Of a stretch of 64,000 bases of DNA, positions 33,738 to 43,951 are shown piece by piece. A program made the position numbers and the translations under genes. This stretch comes from Planctomycetota bacterium (GTDB lineage Bacteria; Planctomycetota; UBA1135; GCA-002686595). Numbering within the stretch: the first letter of the stretch is position 1; the number at the start of each line of letters is the position of its first letter. The notes below the pieces were generated by a model, which was not told where the DNA came from, did no database searches, and worked only from the letters and a program-made list of their open reading frames with translations. The stretch is from NCBI GenBank assembly GCA_016709875.1, contig JADJLZ010000005.1, positions 62,001 through 126,000 on the forward strand, read 5' to 3'.

Positions 33738-35018
33738 GTGCGCGTCGCCATCGTAGGCACCGGCATCTCCGGGCTCGTCGCCGCGCGCGAGCTCGCGCCC
33801 GTGGTCGAGCTCGAGATCTTCGAGGCCGGGGCCCACGTCGGCGGGCACACGCACACGCACACGATCGAGCACGCGGGCCTCCGCCACGCGATCGACACGG
33901 GCTTCATCGTCTTCAACGAGCGCACCTACCCGGAGTTCACGCGCCTCTTGCGCGAGCTCGGGGTCGCCTGGCAGGCGAGCGACATGAGCTTCAGCGTGCG
34001 CGACGAACGCAGCGGGCGCGAGTGGAACGGCCGCAACCTCGACACCGTCTACGCACAGCGTTCGAACCTCCTGCGTCCGGGCTTCCACCGCATGGTGCTC
34101 GACATCCTGCGCTTCAATCGCGCAGCTCGGACGCTGCTCGAGCAGGACGGACCGGAGCTCGAACTCGGCGAGTGGCTCGCTCAGCAGGGCTTCGGACGCG
34201 CCTTCCGGGAGCAGTATCTGGTGCCGATGGCGGCTTCGGTCTGGTCGGCGGCGCCGGGCGGGATCGCGCGCTTCCCCGCGCGCTTCCTGGCGCGCTTCTT
34301 CGCCAACCACGGCTTCCTCGAGGTCGACGACCGTCCGCAGTGGCTGGTCGTGCGCGGGGGCTCGCGCAGCTACGTCGAGGCGCTCGTGCGACCCTACGCG
34401 CAGCGCATCCGCCTGAACACCCCCGTCCTGCGCGTCGAGCGCGACGAGCGTGGCGTGGAACTCGTGCTCGGCGGGGGAGAGCGGCGGCGCTTCGACCACG
34501 TGGTGTTCGCCACCCACAGTGACCAGGCGCTCGAGCTCCTTGCGCGGCCCACGCGCAGCGAACGCGAAGTGCTCGGCGCGATCGCGTACCAGCAGAACGA
34601 GGCCGTGCTGCACACCGACACGCGCCTCTTGCCGCGCCGGCGCAAGTGCTGGGCCAGCTGGAACTACCACGTGCCCGACGAAGAGCAGCGCGCCGCGCGG
34701 CCCGACCGCGTCGCGCTGACCTACTGGATGAACCGTCTGCAGGGCCTCGAGGGCCCCGAGACTTTCTGCGTCACGCTCAATCGCAGCGACGCCGTCGATC
34801 CGCAGCGCGTGCTGCGGCGCATCACCTACCACCACCCGTGCTTCACGCGCGAGGCTCTCGCGGCCCAAGCGCGCTGGGGAGAGATCAACGGCGCGCACCA
34901 CAGCTCCTTCTGCGGCGCCTATTGGGGCTTTGGCTTCCACGAGGACGGGGTCAAGAGCGGCCAGCGCGCCTCGCGCGCGTTGTTGCGCCTGTGCGCTCCG
35001 CTGGAGGTGGCTTCATGA
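33738..35018 (+). CDS. FAD-dependent amine-oxidase-like oxidoreductase
   Basis: The 426-residue protein starts at GTG 33738 with a dinucleotide-binding motif (VAIVGTGISGLVAARELAP), then ELEIFEAGAHVGGHTHTHTI, as in NAD/FAD amine oxidases and carotenoid-desaturase-like proteins. Other conserved blocks are DTGFIVFNERTYPEFTRLL and FCGAYWGFGFHEDGVKSG. Homologues are regularly found next to DUF1365 and CFA synthase genes and are thought to desaturate or oxidise acyl chains. Its TGA overlaps the next ATG by 4 nt. Confidence 0.85.
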   Translation: MRVAIVGTGISGLVAARELAPVVELEIFEAGAHVGGHTHTHTIEHAGLRHAIDTGFIVFNERTYPEFTRLLRELGVAWQASDMSFSVRDERSGREWNGRNLDTVYAQRSNLLRPGFHRMVLDILRFNRAARTLLEQDGPELELGEWLAQQGFGRAFREQYLVPMAASVWSAAPGGIARFPARFLARFFANHGFLEVDDRPQWLVVRGGSRSYVEALVRPYAQRIRLNTPVLRVERDERGVELVLGGGERRRFDHVVFATHSDQALELLARPTRSEREVLGAIAYQQNEAVLHTDTRLLPRRRKCWASWNYHVPDEEQRAARPDRVALTYWMNRLQGLEGPETFCVTLNRSDAVDPQRVLRRITYHHPCFTREALAAQARWGEINGAHHSSFCGAYWGFGFHEDGVKSGQRASRALLRLCAPLEVAS

Positions 35019-35773
35019 GGAGCGCTCTGTACTTCGGCCGCGTCGCGCACAGGCGCCTGCGAAACATCGAACACGGCTTCGGCTACGGGCATTTCCTGCT
35101 CGCGCTCGAACTCTCGGAGCTCGAGCACGTGTTCGACGGCCGCTGGCTCTGGTCGCACGAACGCACCAATCTCGTCAGCCTGCGCCGCCGCGACTCTCTG
35201 GCGGGCGAGCCGGATCTCGCGTCCGCCGTGCGTGCGCTGGTCGCGCGCGAACTCGGCCGCGAGCCGCGCGGGGCAATCTTCCTCCTCACGCAGCCGCGCT
35301 TCCTGGGCTTGGTCTTCAACCCGGTCAGCTTCTACTACTGCGAGGACGAGCTGGGAGGACTGGACGCAATCGTGGCCGAGATCACGAACACGCCCTGGAA
35401 CGAGCGCCACGCCTACGTGCTCGACGGGCGCAAGCGCGAGGACGGGCGCGTCACGGCGCGCTTCGAGAAGCGCTTCCACGTCTCGCCCTTCCAGCCCATG
35501 CAGCAGGAATACGCCTGGCAGTTCAGTGAGCTGGGGCAGGAGCTCGAGGTGCGCATGACGAACTTCGAGCACGGCACGCCGGTCTTCGACGTCACGCTCG
35601 CGCTGCGGCGACGGGCGCTCGACGGCGGCGGCCTCGCGCGTGCGCTGGCGCTGTGTCCGGGCTTCTCGGCCCGTTCGCTCGTGGCGATCTACTGGCAGGC
35701 GCTGCGGCTGCGCCTGAAGGGTGCGCCCTTCCACGAGCACCCGCGCACGGTGGCGCAGCTGGAGGTCCGATGA
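35015..35773 (+). CDS. DUF1365 family protein
   Basis: The 252-residue protein shows the DUF1365 hallmarks: RSALYFGRVAHRRLR at the N-terminus, then FGYGHFLLALELSEL, LTQPRFLGLVFNPVSFYYC, VAEITNTPWNERHAYVL, and FEKRFHVSPFQPMQQEY. No catalytic role is established. It co-occurs with the FAD oxidoreductase and CFA synthase in many genomes, and this order is kept here, with 4-nt ATGA overlaps on both sides. Confidence 0.9.
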   Translation: MRSALYFGRVAHRRLRNIEHGFGYGHFLLALELSELEHVFDGRWLWSHERTNLVSLRRRDSLAGEPDLASAVRALVARELGREPRGAIFLLTQPRFLGLVFNPVSFYYCEDELGGLDAIVAEITNTPWNERHAYVLDGRKREDGRVTARFEKRFHVSPFQPMQQEYAWQFSELGQELEVRMTNFEHGTPVFDVTLALRRRALDGGGLARALALCPGFSARSLVAIYWQALRLRLKGAPFHEHPRTVAQLEVR

Positions 35774-37020
35774 GCTCGCCCGAACTGGTCCGGACCGTCG
35801 CTCGCAGCCGCGCACTCGCGCTGCCCGAGAAGCTCGCGCGACGCGCGCTCGAGGGCCGCCTCTCGGATCTTTCGTGGGGGCGCGTCGTGCTGCGCGACTC
35901 GCTCGGCACGCGCTCCTTCGGCAGCAGCGAACCGCAGGCGACGATCAGCGTGCGCGATCCCGCCTTCTACGCCGCCGTCGCGTTGCGCGGCAGCGTGGGC
36001 GCCGGCGAGAGCTACATGCGCGGCGACTGGACCTGCGACGACCTCGTCGCGCTGGCGCGCATCCTGGTGCGCAACCGCGCGCAGATGCAGGGCCTCGAGG
36101 GCGGCCTGGCACGCGCCGGGGCGGCCGCGCTGCGCTGGTTCCACGCGCGCCGCGGCAACACGCGCACAGGTTCGCGCGCGAACATCGCGGCGCACTACGA
36201 CCTGGGCAACGAGTTCTACCGGCTCTGGCTGGACGAGACGATGATGTACTCGTGCGCGGTCTTCCCACGTCCGGGCATGTCGCTGCACCAGGCGCAGCTC
36301 GAACGCCTCGAGCGCATCTGCCGCAAGCTCGACCTGCGGCCGGGCGAGCACCTGCTCGAGATCGGCACGGGCTGGGGCGGCATGGCGCTGCACGCGGCGC
36401 GCGAGCACGGCTGCCGCGTCACGACCACGACGATCTCACGCGAGCAGCATGCCTTCGCCAGCGAGCGCATCGCGCGTGCCGGCCTCGCGGGCCAGGTCCA
36501 AGTGTTGTGCGAGGACTACCGCGACCTCGCAGGCCGCTACGACAAGCTCGTCTCGATCGAGATGGTCGAGGCCGTCGGCGAACGCTGGTTCGACACCTAT
36601 TTCGAGAAGTGCAGCGCGTTGCTCGAAGCGCACGGCGCGATGCTGCTGCAGTCGATCACGATCCGCGACCAGTACTACGAGGAGGCGCTGCGTTCGGTGG
36701 ATTTCATCCAGCGCTACGTGTTCCCGGGTGCTTGCATCCCCTCGATCGCCGCACTGACCGAGCGCGTCGCGCGCTGCACGGACATGACGCTCTTCGGGCT
36801 CGAGGACATCGGCCCGCACTACGCCGCGACGCTGCGCGCGTGGCGCGAGAACTTCCATGCGCACCTCCCGCAGGTGCGCGCACTGGGCTTCGACGAGACC
36901 TTCGTGCGCCTGTGGGAGTTCTACCTGTGCTACTGCGAGGGCGGCTTCCAGGAGCGCGCGATCGGGGACGTGCAGCTGCTGCTCACCAAGCCGCTCTGCC
37001 GCCGAGCTCCGCTCGCGTGA
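35770..37020 (+). CDS. cfa: cyclopropane-fatty-acyl-phospholipid synthase
   Basis: The 416-residue protein has the full CFA synthase layout: an N-terminal lipid-binding domain (~15-120: DPAFYAAVALRGSVGAGESYMRGDW) and a SAM domain with NIAAHYDLGNEFYRLWLD, MMYSCAVF (active-site Cys region), LLEIGTGWGGMALHAA, and FIQRYVFPGACIPS. It adds a methylene or methyl group from SAM to double bonds of membrane phospholipids. It is the seventh gene of the CarH operon. With the shorter methyltransferase at 32694, two lipid methylations could act in series. Confidence 0.92.
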   Translation: MSSPELVRTVARSRALALPEKLARRALEGRLSDLSWGRVVLRDSLGTRSFGSSEPQATISVRDPAFYAAVALRGSVGAGESYMRGDWTCDDLVALARILVRNRAQMQGLEGGLARAGAAALRWFHARRGNTRTGSRANIAAHYDLGNEFYRLWLDETMMYSCAVFPRPGMSLHQAQLERLERICRKLDLRPGEHLLEIGTGWGGMALHAAREHGCRVTTTTISREQHAFASERIARAGLAGQVQVLCEDYRDLAGRYDKLVSIEMVEAVGERWFDTYFEKCSALLEAHGAMLLQSITIRDQYYEEALRSVDFIQRYVFPGACIPSIAALTERVARCTDMTLFGLEDIGPHYAATLRAWRENFHAHLPQVRALGFDETFVRLWEFYLCYCEGGFQERAIGDVQLLLTKPLCRRAPLA

Positions 37021-37518
37021 GGTCCCTGCTCGACTTCGCGGCCTTCCAGCTGTGCTGGTTCGCGTGCGTGCTCGGCGCCGCGCACGAGATGGAATGGCTC
37101 GGGCCCTGTGCGTGCTCGCCTGGTGCGCCTGGCACGTGCGCCGATCCCCGCGGCGCGGCCACGCAGCTCGGGCGCTCGCGGGTGTCGCGCTGCTGGGCAC
37201 GTTGGCCGACACGCTGCTGCTGCAGGCGGGCTGGATCGAGTACCGCGGCACCCCGCTCGCGGGCGTGTTCGCGCCGGCCTGGATCGCGGCACTGTGGGCA
37301 GCCTTCGCGACGAGCTTCGAGTCCACCTTCGCCTGGGTCGCGCGGGATCTGCGGCTCGCGGCGCTGTTGGGGGCACTCGCGTCGCCTGCGAGTTACTGGG
37401 CCGGGGAGCGCCTGGGAGCCCTGGACCTCGGGACGCCGCGCGCCCTCGCGCTCAGCGGCATCGCCAGCGTCTGGGCGGCCGCGTTGCCGCTGGCGATCCT
37501 GCTCCAGCGCCGGCTGCG

Positions 37519-37522
<4 letters not shown>
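37017..37522 (+). CDS. DUF2878 membrane protein, one-base frameshift
   Basis: The first 30 residues come from GTG 37017 (RSLLDFAAFQLCWFACVLGA, then WLGP), the classic DUF2878 start. The frame then breaks at CTCGGGCCCTG (37101-37108), and the rest (LCVLAWCAWHVRRSP, then LLGTLADTLLLQAGWIEYRG, FAPAWIAALWAAFATSFEST) continues one frame over. Restoring one C gives about 168 residues with five or six membrane helices, the family's usual size. The conserved 3' part suggests a recent mutation or sequencing error rather than a long-dead gene. DUF2878 genes commonly end DUF1365/CFA operons. It overlaps the kinase gene tail to tail by 4 nt. Confidence 0.75.
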
Positions 37523-39771
<2,249 letters not shown>

Positions 39772-40145
39772 TCGGGGAGTGCGAACGAACGCAGGGGAAG
39801 TCGAGCTACGTTAGCGTCCCGGTGCGCTCGAATCGCCGTCGTAGCCACGAGAGCACACGCTCCGATGTCGAGCGCGTTCCGGCAACCGATCCGCGGCGCG
39901 CATGTCGAGCTCCCGAGGAAATCCTGGATCGGCTGCAACTTTTCGCGAGGGCGTGGGGCAAAGCAGGCCCGAGCGCAAGAACCGTGGACCCCGCCATCCC
40001 TCACCCTCTCTCCTTCTCGCTTCGCAGCGCCCCTCCGGCCGCGCGGCAGGGGAGCGCGCAGAAGGGCCGGCGGCGTTCGCGCAGCGGGAGGTGCCTGTTC
40101 AAGACTCCGTGCGGCACGGAGAATGCTGGGCGAGCCGAACCGCGC
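39772..40145. other. 374-bp intergenic region between divergent kinase and sigma operons
   Basis: Reading frames here lack homology. It includes a pyrimidine-rich stretch at about 39995-40030 and a small hairpin (CTCCGTG CGG CACGGAG) near 40104-40120, just upstream of the sigma gene. It must hold promoters for both directions, but I see no clear sigma-70 hexamers. An ECF promoter for autoregulation cannot be picked out by eye. Confidence 0.4.
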
Positions 40146-40745
40146 ATGCAGCCCATTGGACAAGAGGAAGACGCGCGGGCGCGCCATGCCAGGGACTTGG
40201 AGTTCGCGCGCAGGGTGGTGGCCCGTGACCCCCAGGCGCTCGAGGAACTCAACCAGCGCCTAGCCTGCCTTCCGGCGATGGTGCGCTACCAGAACCAGCG
40301 CCTGGGAGGGCCGCTCGACGCCTTCGAGATCGAGGAGGTCGTGCGCGACACGACGGTCGCGCTGTGGGCCAAGCTGCCGACCTTCGAGGGGCGTTCGACG
40401 CTCGAGACTTGGGCCTACCGTTTCGCGATGCTGCAGGTGCTGAAGTGCCTGCACGCGCGCGCGCGCCAGCCCGCTGCCCTGGAGGTTCCCGAGGAGCAGG
40501 CCGATCTCCGGCCCACCGAACAAGCCGAAGAGCTCCCCTTCGACTCGCGCGAGCTCCAGGAGAGCCTGACGCAACTCAGCGAGGAGGCTGCGCAGGTGAT
40601 CCGCCTGCGGCACTGGGAGGAACTCAGCTTCGAAGCCATCGTGGCTCGCACGAAGCTGCCGCTCAACACGGTCAAGGCGCGCTACTACCGCGGCCTTGCC
40701 AGGTTGAAAGAGATCCTCGAACGCAGAAAGCGGAGGACCGCATGA
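40146..40745 (+). CDS. ECF-type RNA polymerase sigma factor (CHAT-linked)
   Basis: The 199-residue protein contains sigma region 2 (YQNQRLGGPLDAFEIEEVVRDTTVALWAKLPTFEG, then STLETWAYRFAMLQVLKCLH) and region 4 (LTQLSEEAAQVIRLRHWEELSFEAIVARTKLPLNTVKARYYRGLARLKE). The sigma3 domain is absent, as expected for ECF factors. The ATG at 40146 begins MQPIGQEED. Its TGA overlaps the next ATG (ATGA), coupling it to the membrane protein, as is usual for sigma/anti-sigma pairs. It would direct polymerase to a stress regulon; targets are unknown. Confidence 0.88.
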   Translation: MQPIGQEEDARARHARDLEFARRVVARDPQALEELNQRLACLPAMVRYQNQRLGGPLDAFEIEEVVRDTTVALWAKLPTFEGRSTLETWAYRFAMLQVLKCLHARARQPAALEVPEEQADLRPTEQAEELPFDSRELQESLTQLSEEAAQVIRLRHWEELSFEAIVARTKLPLNTVKARYYRGLARLKEILERRKRRTA

Positions 40746-41437
40746 CTTCCGATGCTCGCTTCAACGCAGACTCGCAACTTCTCGAGTCGCTGGCCAAGGG
40801 GGAAATTCCCGAGGGAGACCAGCGGCTGGAGGAGCTCCTCCGACGACGGCCCGAGTGGCGCGCGCTGCTGGAGAACCCGCGCGCCACTCACGGCCGTGAC
40901 GCAGACTCGGCCTTCGGCGACAGTGTGAGCGAGGCTGATCGAAGGCTGGTCGCCGAATGCCTTGCGGAGGCACGCGCAACGAATGCGCGAGCAGCTCCGG
41001 CGCCAAACGCGCGTCCGCGGCTCGTGCGCCGCACCTGGATCCTCGCCCTGGCCGCGGCGGTGCTCGCGGTCGCGGCGCCGCTGGCGTGGAAACTGGGAGA
41101 AACGCGCGGCGCGCACGATCGAGACATCCTCCTGAACGGGACGTCGGCGCTACAATTCGCGCATGGCAAGGCCGCGCAAGACTTCTCCAGCTTCGAATGG
41201 CAATTCGTAGGCGCGTTGCCGGCGACGGAGCAATTCAAGCTCGAGATCTGGGCCGCGAACCCGGACGGAAGCCGCGGGGCGAGGCTGTTCTCCGCGTTCT
41301 CCAAGCACGAGACGCGCGTCGAGATCCCGGCGCTCGAGCGCGAGAACTGGCCCGCAGGCGTGGTCTGGCGCGTCTCCTGTGTCGGCTCGGACGGGATCTC
41401 GGGCAGCGCTTCGGAGGATTGGCGCGCTTCGCGCTGA
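40742..41437 (+). CDS. single-pass membrane protein in anti-sigma position
   Basis: The 231-residue protein has a cytoplasmic N-terminal ~95 residues (SQLLESLAKGEIPEGDQRLEELLRRRPEWRALL; helical, charged), a transmembrane helix at about 98-116 (TWILALAAAVLAVAAPLAW) and an outer ~115-residue beta-rich domain (FSSFEWQFVGALPATEQFKLEIW, RVEIPALERENWPAGVVWRVS). It has no ZAS zinc motif. Position and topology suggest a membrane anti-sigma factor for the preceding ECF gene. The last 19 nt overlap the inferred start of the CHAT protease, its likely processing enzyme. Confidence 0.65.
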   Translation: MTSDARFNADSQLLESLAKGEIPEGDQRLEELLRRRPEWRALLENPRATHGRDADSAFGDSVSEADRRLVAECLAEARATNARAAPAPNARPRLVRRTWILALAAAVLAVAAPLAWKLGETRGAHDRDILLNGTSALQFAHGKAAQDFSSFEWQFVGALPATEQFKLEIWAANPDGSRGARLFSAFSKHETRVEIPALERENWPAGVVWRVSCVGSDGISGSASEDWRASR

Positions 41438-43938
41438 GCGGCTGCGCGCTGCTGCTTCCATCGCAGGCACCGGTGCTGTGCTGCCCCGCCCCGAGGGCGC
41501 AGGGTTCCAGCGCGGAGGCGCAGCTCCACGGGATCGCGGAGGTCTTGCGCGGGCTGCCGGATTCGGTGGCTGGCTACGACGACAAGGCCTTCGCGGACTT
41601 CGCCCGACTCGCGTTCTACTACGCGGGAAACGGCTCCCTCGAAGAGCTCGACGTGCCGGCCAAGATGCGCGAGTTGCGCGCGACCGCGGTCGGGAGAAAG
41701 CTCTCCTCGGACGTGCTCTCGGACCTCGACTGGCGAGAGGCCTACTACGTGTCCGAGTTGCAGCGCGACCGTCCGCGCGCGGTCCATCTGCTCGACGAGG
41801 CGCTCGCGCGCGATTCGAATCCCTCGGCGGCGCGGGTCGAGCTCGCGCTGCTGGCCGAGAACATCGAGCGCGAGCAGGAGCACTGGGACGCGGCGCATCG
41901 CTACCTGAAGCAGGCCGAGGGGGCGCTTGGGGACGAGGCGGATGACAACCCTGCAGCGGGGCACTTCCACAGCGAGTCCGCACGCTTTTGGCTCGACATG
42001 GGCCTGACCGAGCCTGCGCGGCCGCACGTCGAGTTCGGGTTGGACAGAGCCAAGCGCACCGGGGATGCCACGCTCTGGCGGCAGGCGCGGGTCAGTGAGC
42101 TGAAGCTCCTGACGATCGAGCGAGACTACGCAGCGCTCGACGAGCGCTTCGACGAGCTCTTCTGCGAGGAGTGGTACACGAAGGCGACTCCCGTGCAGCA
42201 GGGCGAGTGCCTGCTGCAGATCGCCGCGGGCTGGATCACGGCGGAGCACGACGGGCACAGCCAGCCAGGTCGCGCCGAACGCCTGCTCGACGAATTGCTG
42301 CAGGCGGGTCGCGTCGAGGCCCCCCTGTGGCCTTGGGTCCTGCGCCACCGCGCCGTCTTGGCTGCGGAATCCGGCGACGGGGCGCGCGCCCAGGCGCTCA
42401 CCGACCAGCTCGCCTGCCGACTCGGGCTCACCGGTGCGCCTCCGGATTCCCTTCCGGGCGGCCGCCTCGGCGCCGCCTGGATCACGCTCCAGGCGCGGCT
42501 CGCGCGCGAGCGCGAGCGTGGCGCGCCGGACGCACGCGAGCGTCTGCAGCCGCACCTCGAGCGCCTGCGCGATTTCTGGTCCGGGTTCCTCGCGCACTGG
42601 TCCGGCGCGCCGCTGCGGCTCGGAGGGCTCGCGTACCTCGACATCGCCGAGCGCAACCAGCAGCTGCAGGAGCTGATCGAACTCGAGCTCACCCTGAACG
42701 GCGTAGAGCAGGGCAGCCTGCTCGCAATCGACGAAGTGCTCGAGGCCGAGCAGCAGTCCACGCTCACGCGGCGCTTGCAGGCTCCACGTGCGAGCCTCGA
42801 CGAGGCGCGCCGCGAGCTCTGCGGCGAGCACGCGGGTGTGCTCATCTACCTGCCGCTGCGCTCCTGTTCCTTCGCGTTCGCCCTCGATCCGCGTGGAATG
42901 CGCATGTTCCGGCTGCCGCCTACGCGTGAGATCCGCGCTCCCAGCCGTGCTCTCGCCGCCGCGGCTCAATCTGCGGTGCGTGAGGGACGCGGACTCGAGG
43001 ATCCCGAGCTCACCTCGGCGGCCGCCGAGTGCGCGCGCGTGTTGCTCCCGCCGGAGCTGGAGGAGTTCATCTCCGGCTGGCGCGTGCTCCGGATCGTGGG
43101 CCTCGACGATTTCGGCTACGTGCCCTTCGAAGTCTTCCCCTCGAAGGAGGGCGGCACGCAAGGCGCGCGGCGCGCGATCATCTACGCGCCCTCGGTGCCG
43201 GTGGCGCTCTACCTGCGACGCCGCAGTCTCCTGCCGATCGCGGGCCGGTCTCGGCTGCTGCTGACGCTCGACACCTCGGCGAGCCGCGAGCTCGCGGATT
43301 TCCTGCCCGGCGATCCCGAAGTGATCGTCGGCCGAGCCGTGGATGCGACGGCGCTCGCGATGAAGCCGGCGGAGCCGACGAGCCTGCTCTACGTGCTCGC
43401 TCACGGGACGCACGACGGGGCGCGCGAACGTCCGGGAGGCTTGCTCTTCGGCGGCAGCGGAGAACCCGAGCGAACCGTGTGGGCCGAGGACATCGAAGCG
43501 CGCCGGACGCCGCCGGTGGTCGTGCTCAACTCCTGCGAGGCCGGGCGCGCGCCCCTGCGCCGGGGAGACGGCGGCCGCAGCGATCTCGCCGCGGCCTTCC
43601 TCTACAGCGGGTCCTCGGCGGTCGTGCTGCCGAGTTGTGACCTGCAATTCAATGCGACGATGCGCGCCATGCGGCGCTGCTTCGAGGGTCTCGCGGAGGG
43701 GAACTCGGTCGCGGAGTCCATGCACCTGGCGCGTGCGAAACTCGTCGCGCAAGACGACGGCGTCGCCGCGCTGCAGGCACATCTACTGCACGTGATCGGG
43801 GACGGAGAGGCGGCGCTGGTCAGGGGGAAGCCCGCTGCGAGCGCGAGCACCCGCTCGATCCTGCCTTGGGTCCTGATGCTCGCCGGGATCGCACCCGCCC
43901 TCTGGCTCGTGCGATCCCGGAAGCGGTCGGGTCGTTGA
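41419..43938 (+). CDS. CHAT-domain (caspase-like) protease with helical repeats and C-terminal membrane anchor
   Basis: The 839-residue frame is best started at TTG 41419 (LARFALSGCALLLPSQA), a weak signal or lipobox-like segment. Residues ~30-450 are TPR-type helices (REAYYVSELQRDRPRAVHLLDEALARD, EHWDAAHRYLKQAEGAL). The CHAT domain is ~490-800 with the catalytic dyad His662 in YVLAHGTHDG and Cys706 in VVLNSCEAGRAP. The tail SILPWVLMLAGIAPALWLV followed by RSRKRSGR is a transmembrane helix with a basic cytoplasmic end. This layout places the protease outside the cytoplasmic membrane if the N-terminal signal works. Overlap with the putative anti-sigma gene suggests that gene's product as substrate. 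Start choice is uncertain. Confidence 0.82.
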   Translation: MARFALSGCALLLPSQAPVLCCPAPRAQGSSAEAQLHGIAEVLRGLPDSVAGYDDKAFADFARLAFYYAGNGSLEELDVPAKMRELRATAVGRKLSSDVLSDLDWREAYYVSELQRDRPRAVHLLDEALARDSNPSAARVELALLAENIEREQEHWDAAHRYLKQAEGALGDEADDNPAAGHFHSESARFWLDMGLTEPARPHVEFGLDRAKRTGDATLWRQARVSELKLLTIERDYAALDERFDELFCEEWYTKATPVQQGECLLQIAAGWITAEHDGHSQPGRAERLLDELLQAGRVEAPLWPWVLRHRAVLAAESGDGARAQALTDQLACRLGLTGAPPDSLPGGRLGAAWITLQARLARERERGAPDARERLQPHLERLRDFWSGFLAHWSGAPLRLGGLAYLDIAERNQQLQELIELELTLNGVEQGSLLAIDEVLEAEQQSTLTRRLQAPRASLDEARRELCGEHAGVLIYLPLRSCSFAFALDPRGMRMFRLPPTREIRAPSRALAAAAQSAVREGRGLEDPELTSAAAECARVLLPPELEEFISGWRVLRIVGLDDFGYVPFEVFPSKEGGTQGARRAIIYAPSVPVALYLRRRSLLPIAGRSRLLLTLDTSASRELADFLPGDPEVIVGRAVDATALAMKPAEPTSLLYVLAHGTHDGARERPGGLLFGGSGEPERTVWAEDIEARRTPPVVVLNSCEAGRAPLRRGDGGRSDLAAAFLYSGSSAVVLPSCDLQFNATMRAMRRCFEGLAEGNSVAESMHLARAKLVAQDDGVAALQAHLLHVIGDGEAALVRGKPAASASTRSILPWVLMLAGIAPALWLVRSRKRSGR

Positions 43939-43951
43939 GAGCGCGAGGCTC

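Noticed and set aside
33838..33862. CACACG repeat in the FAD oxidoreductase gene as a microsatellite
   Set aside because: Only three units, encoding HTHTHT next to the conserved GGH; within normal coding variation.
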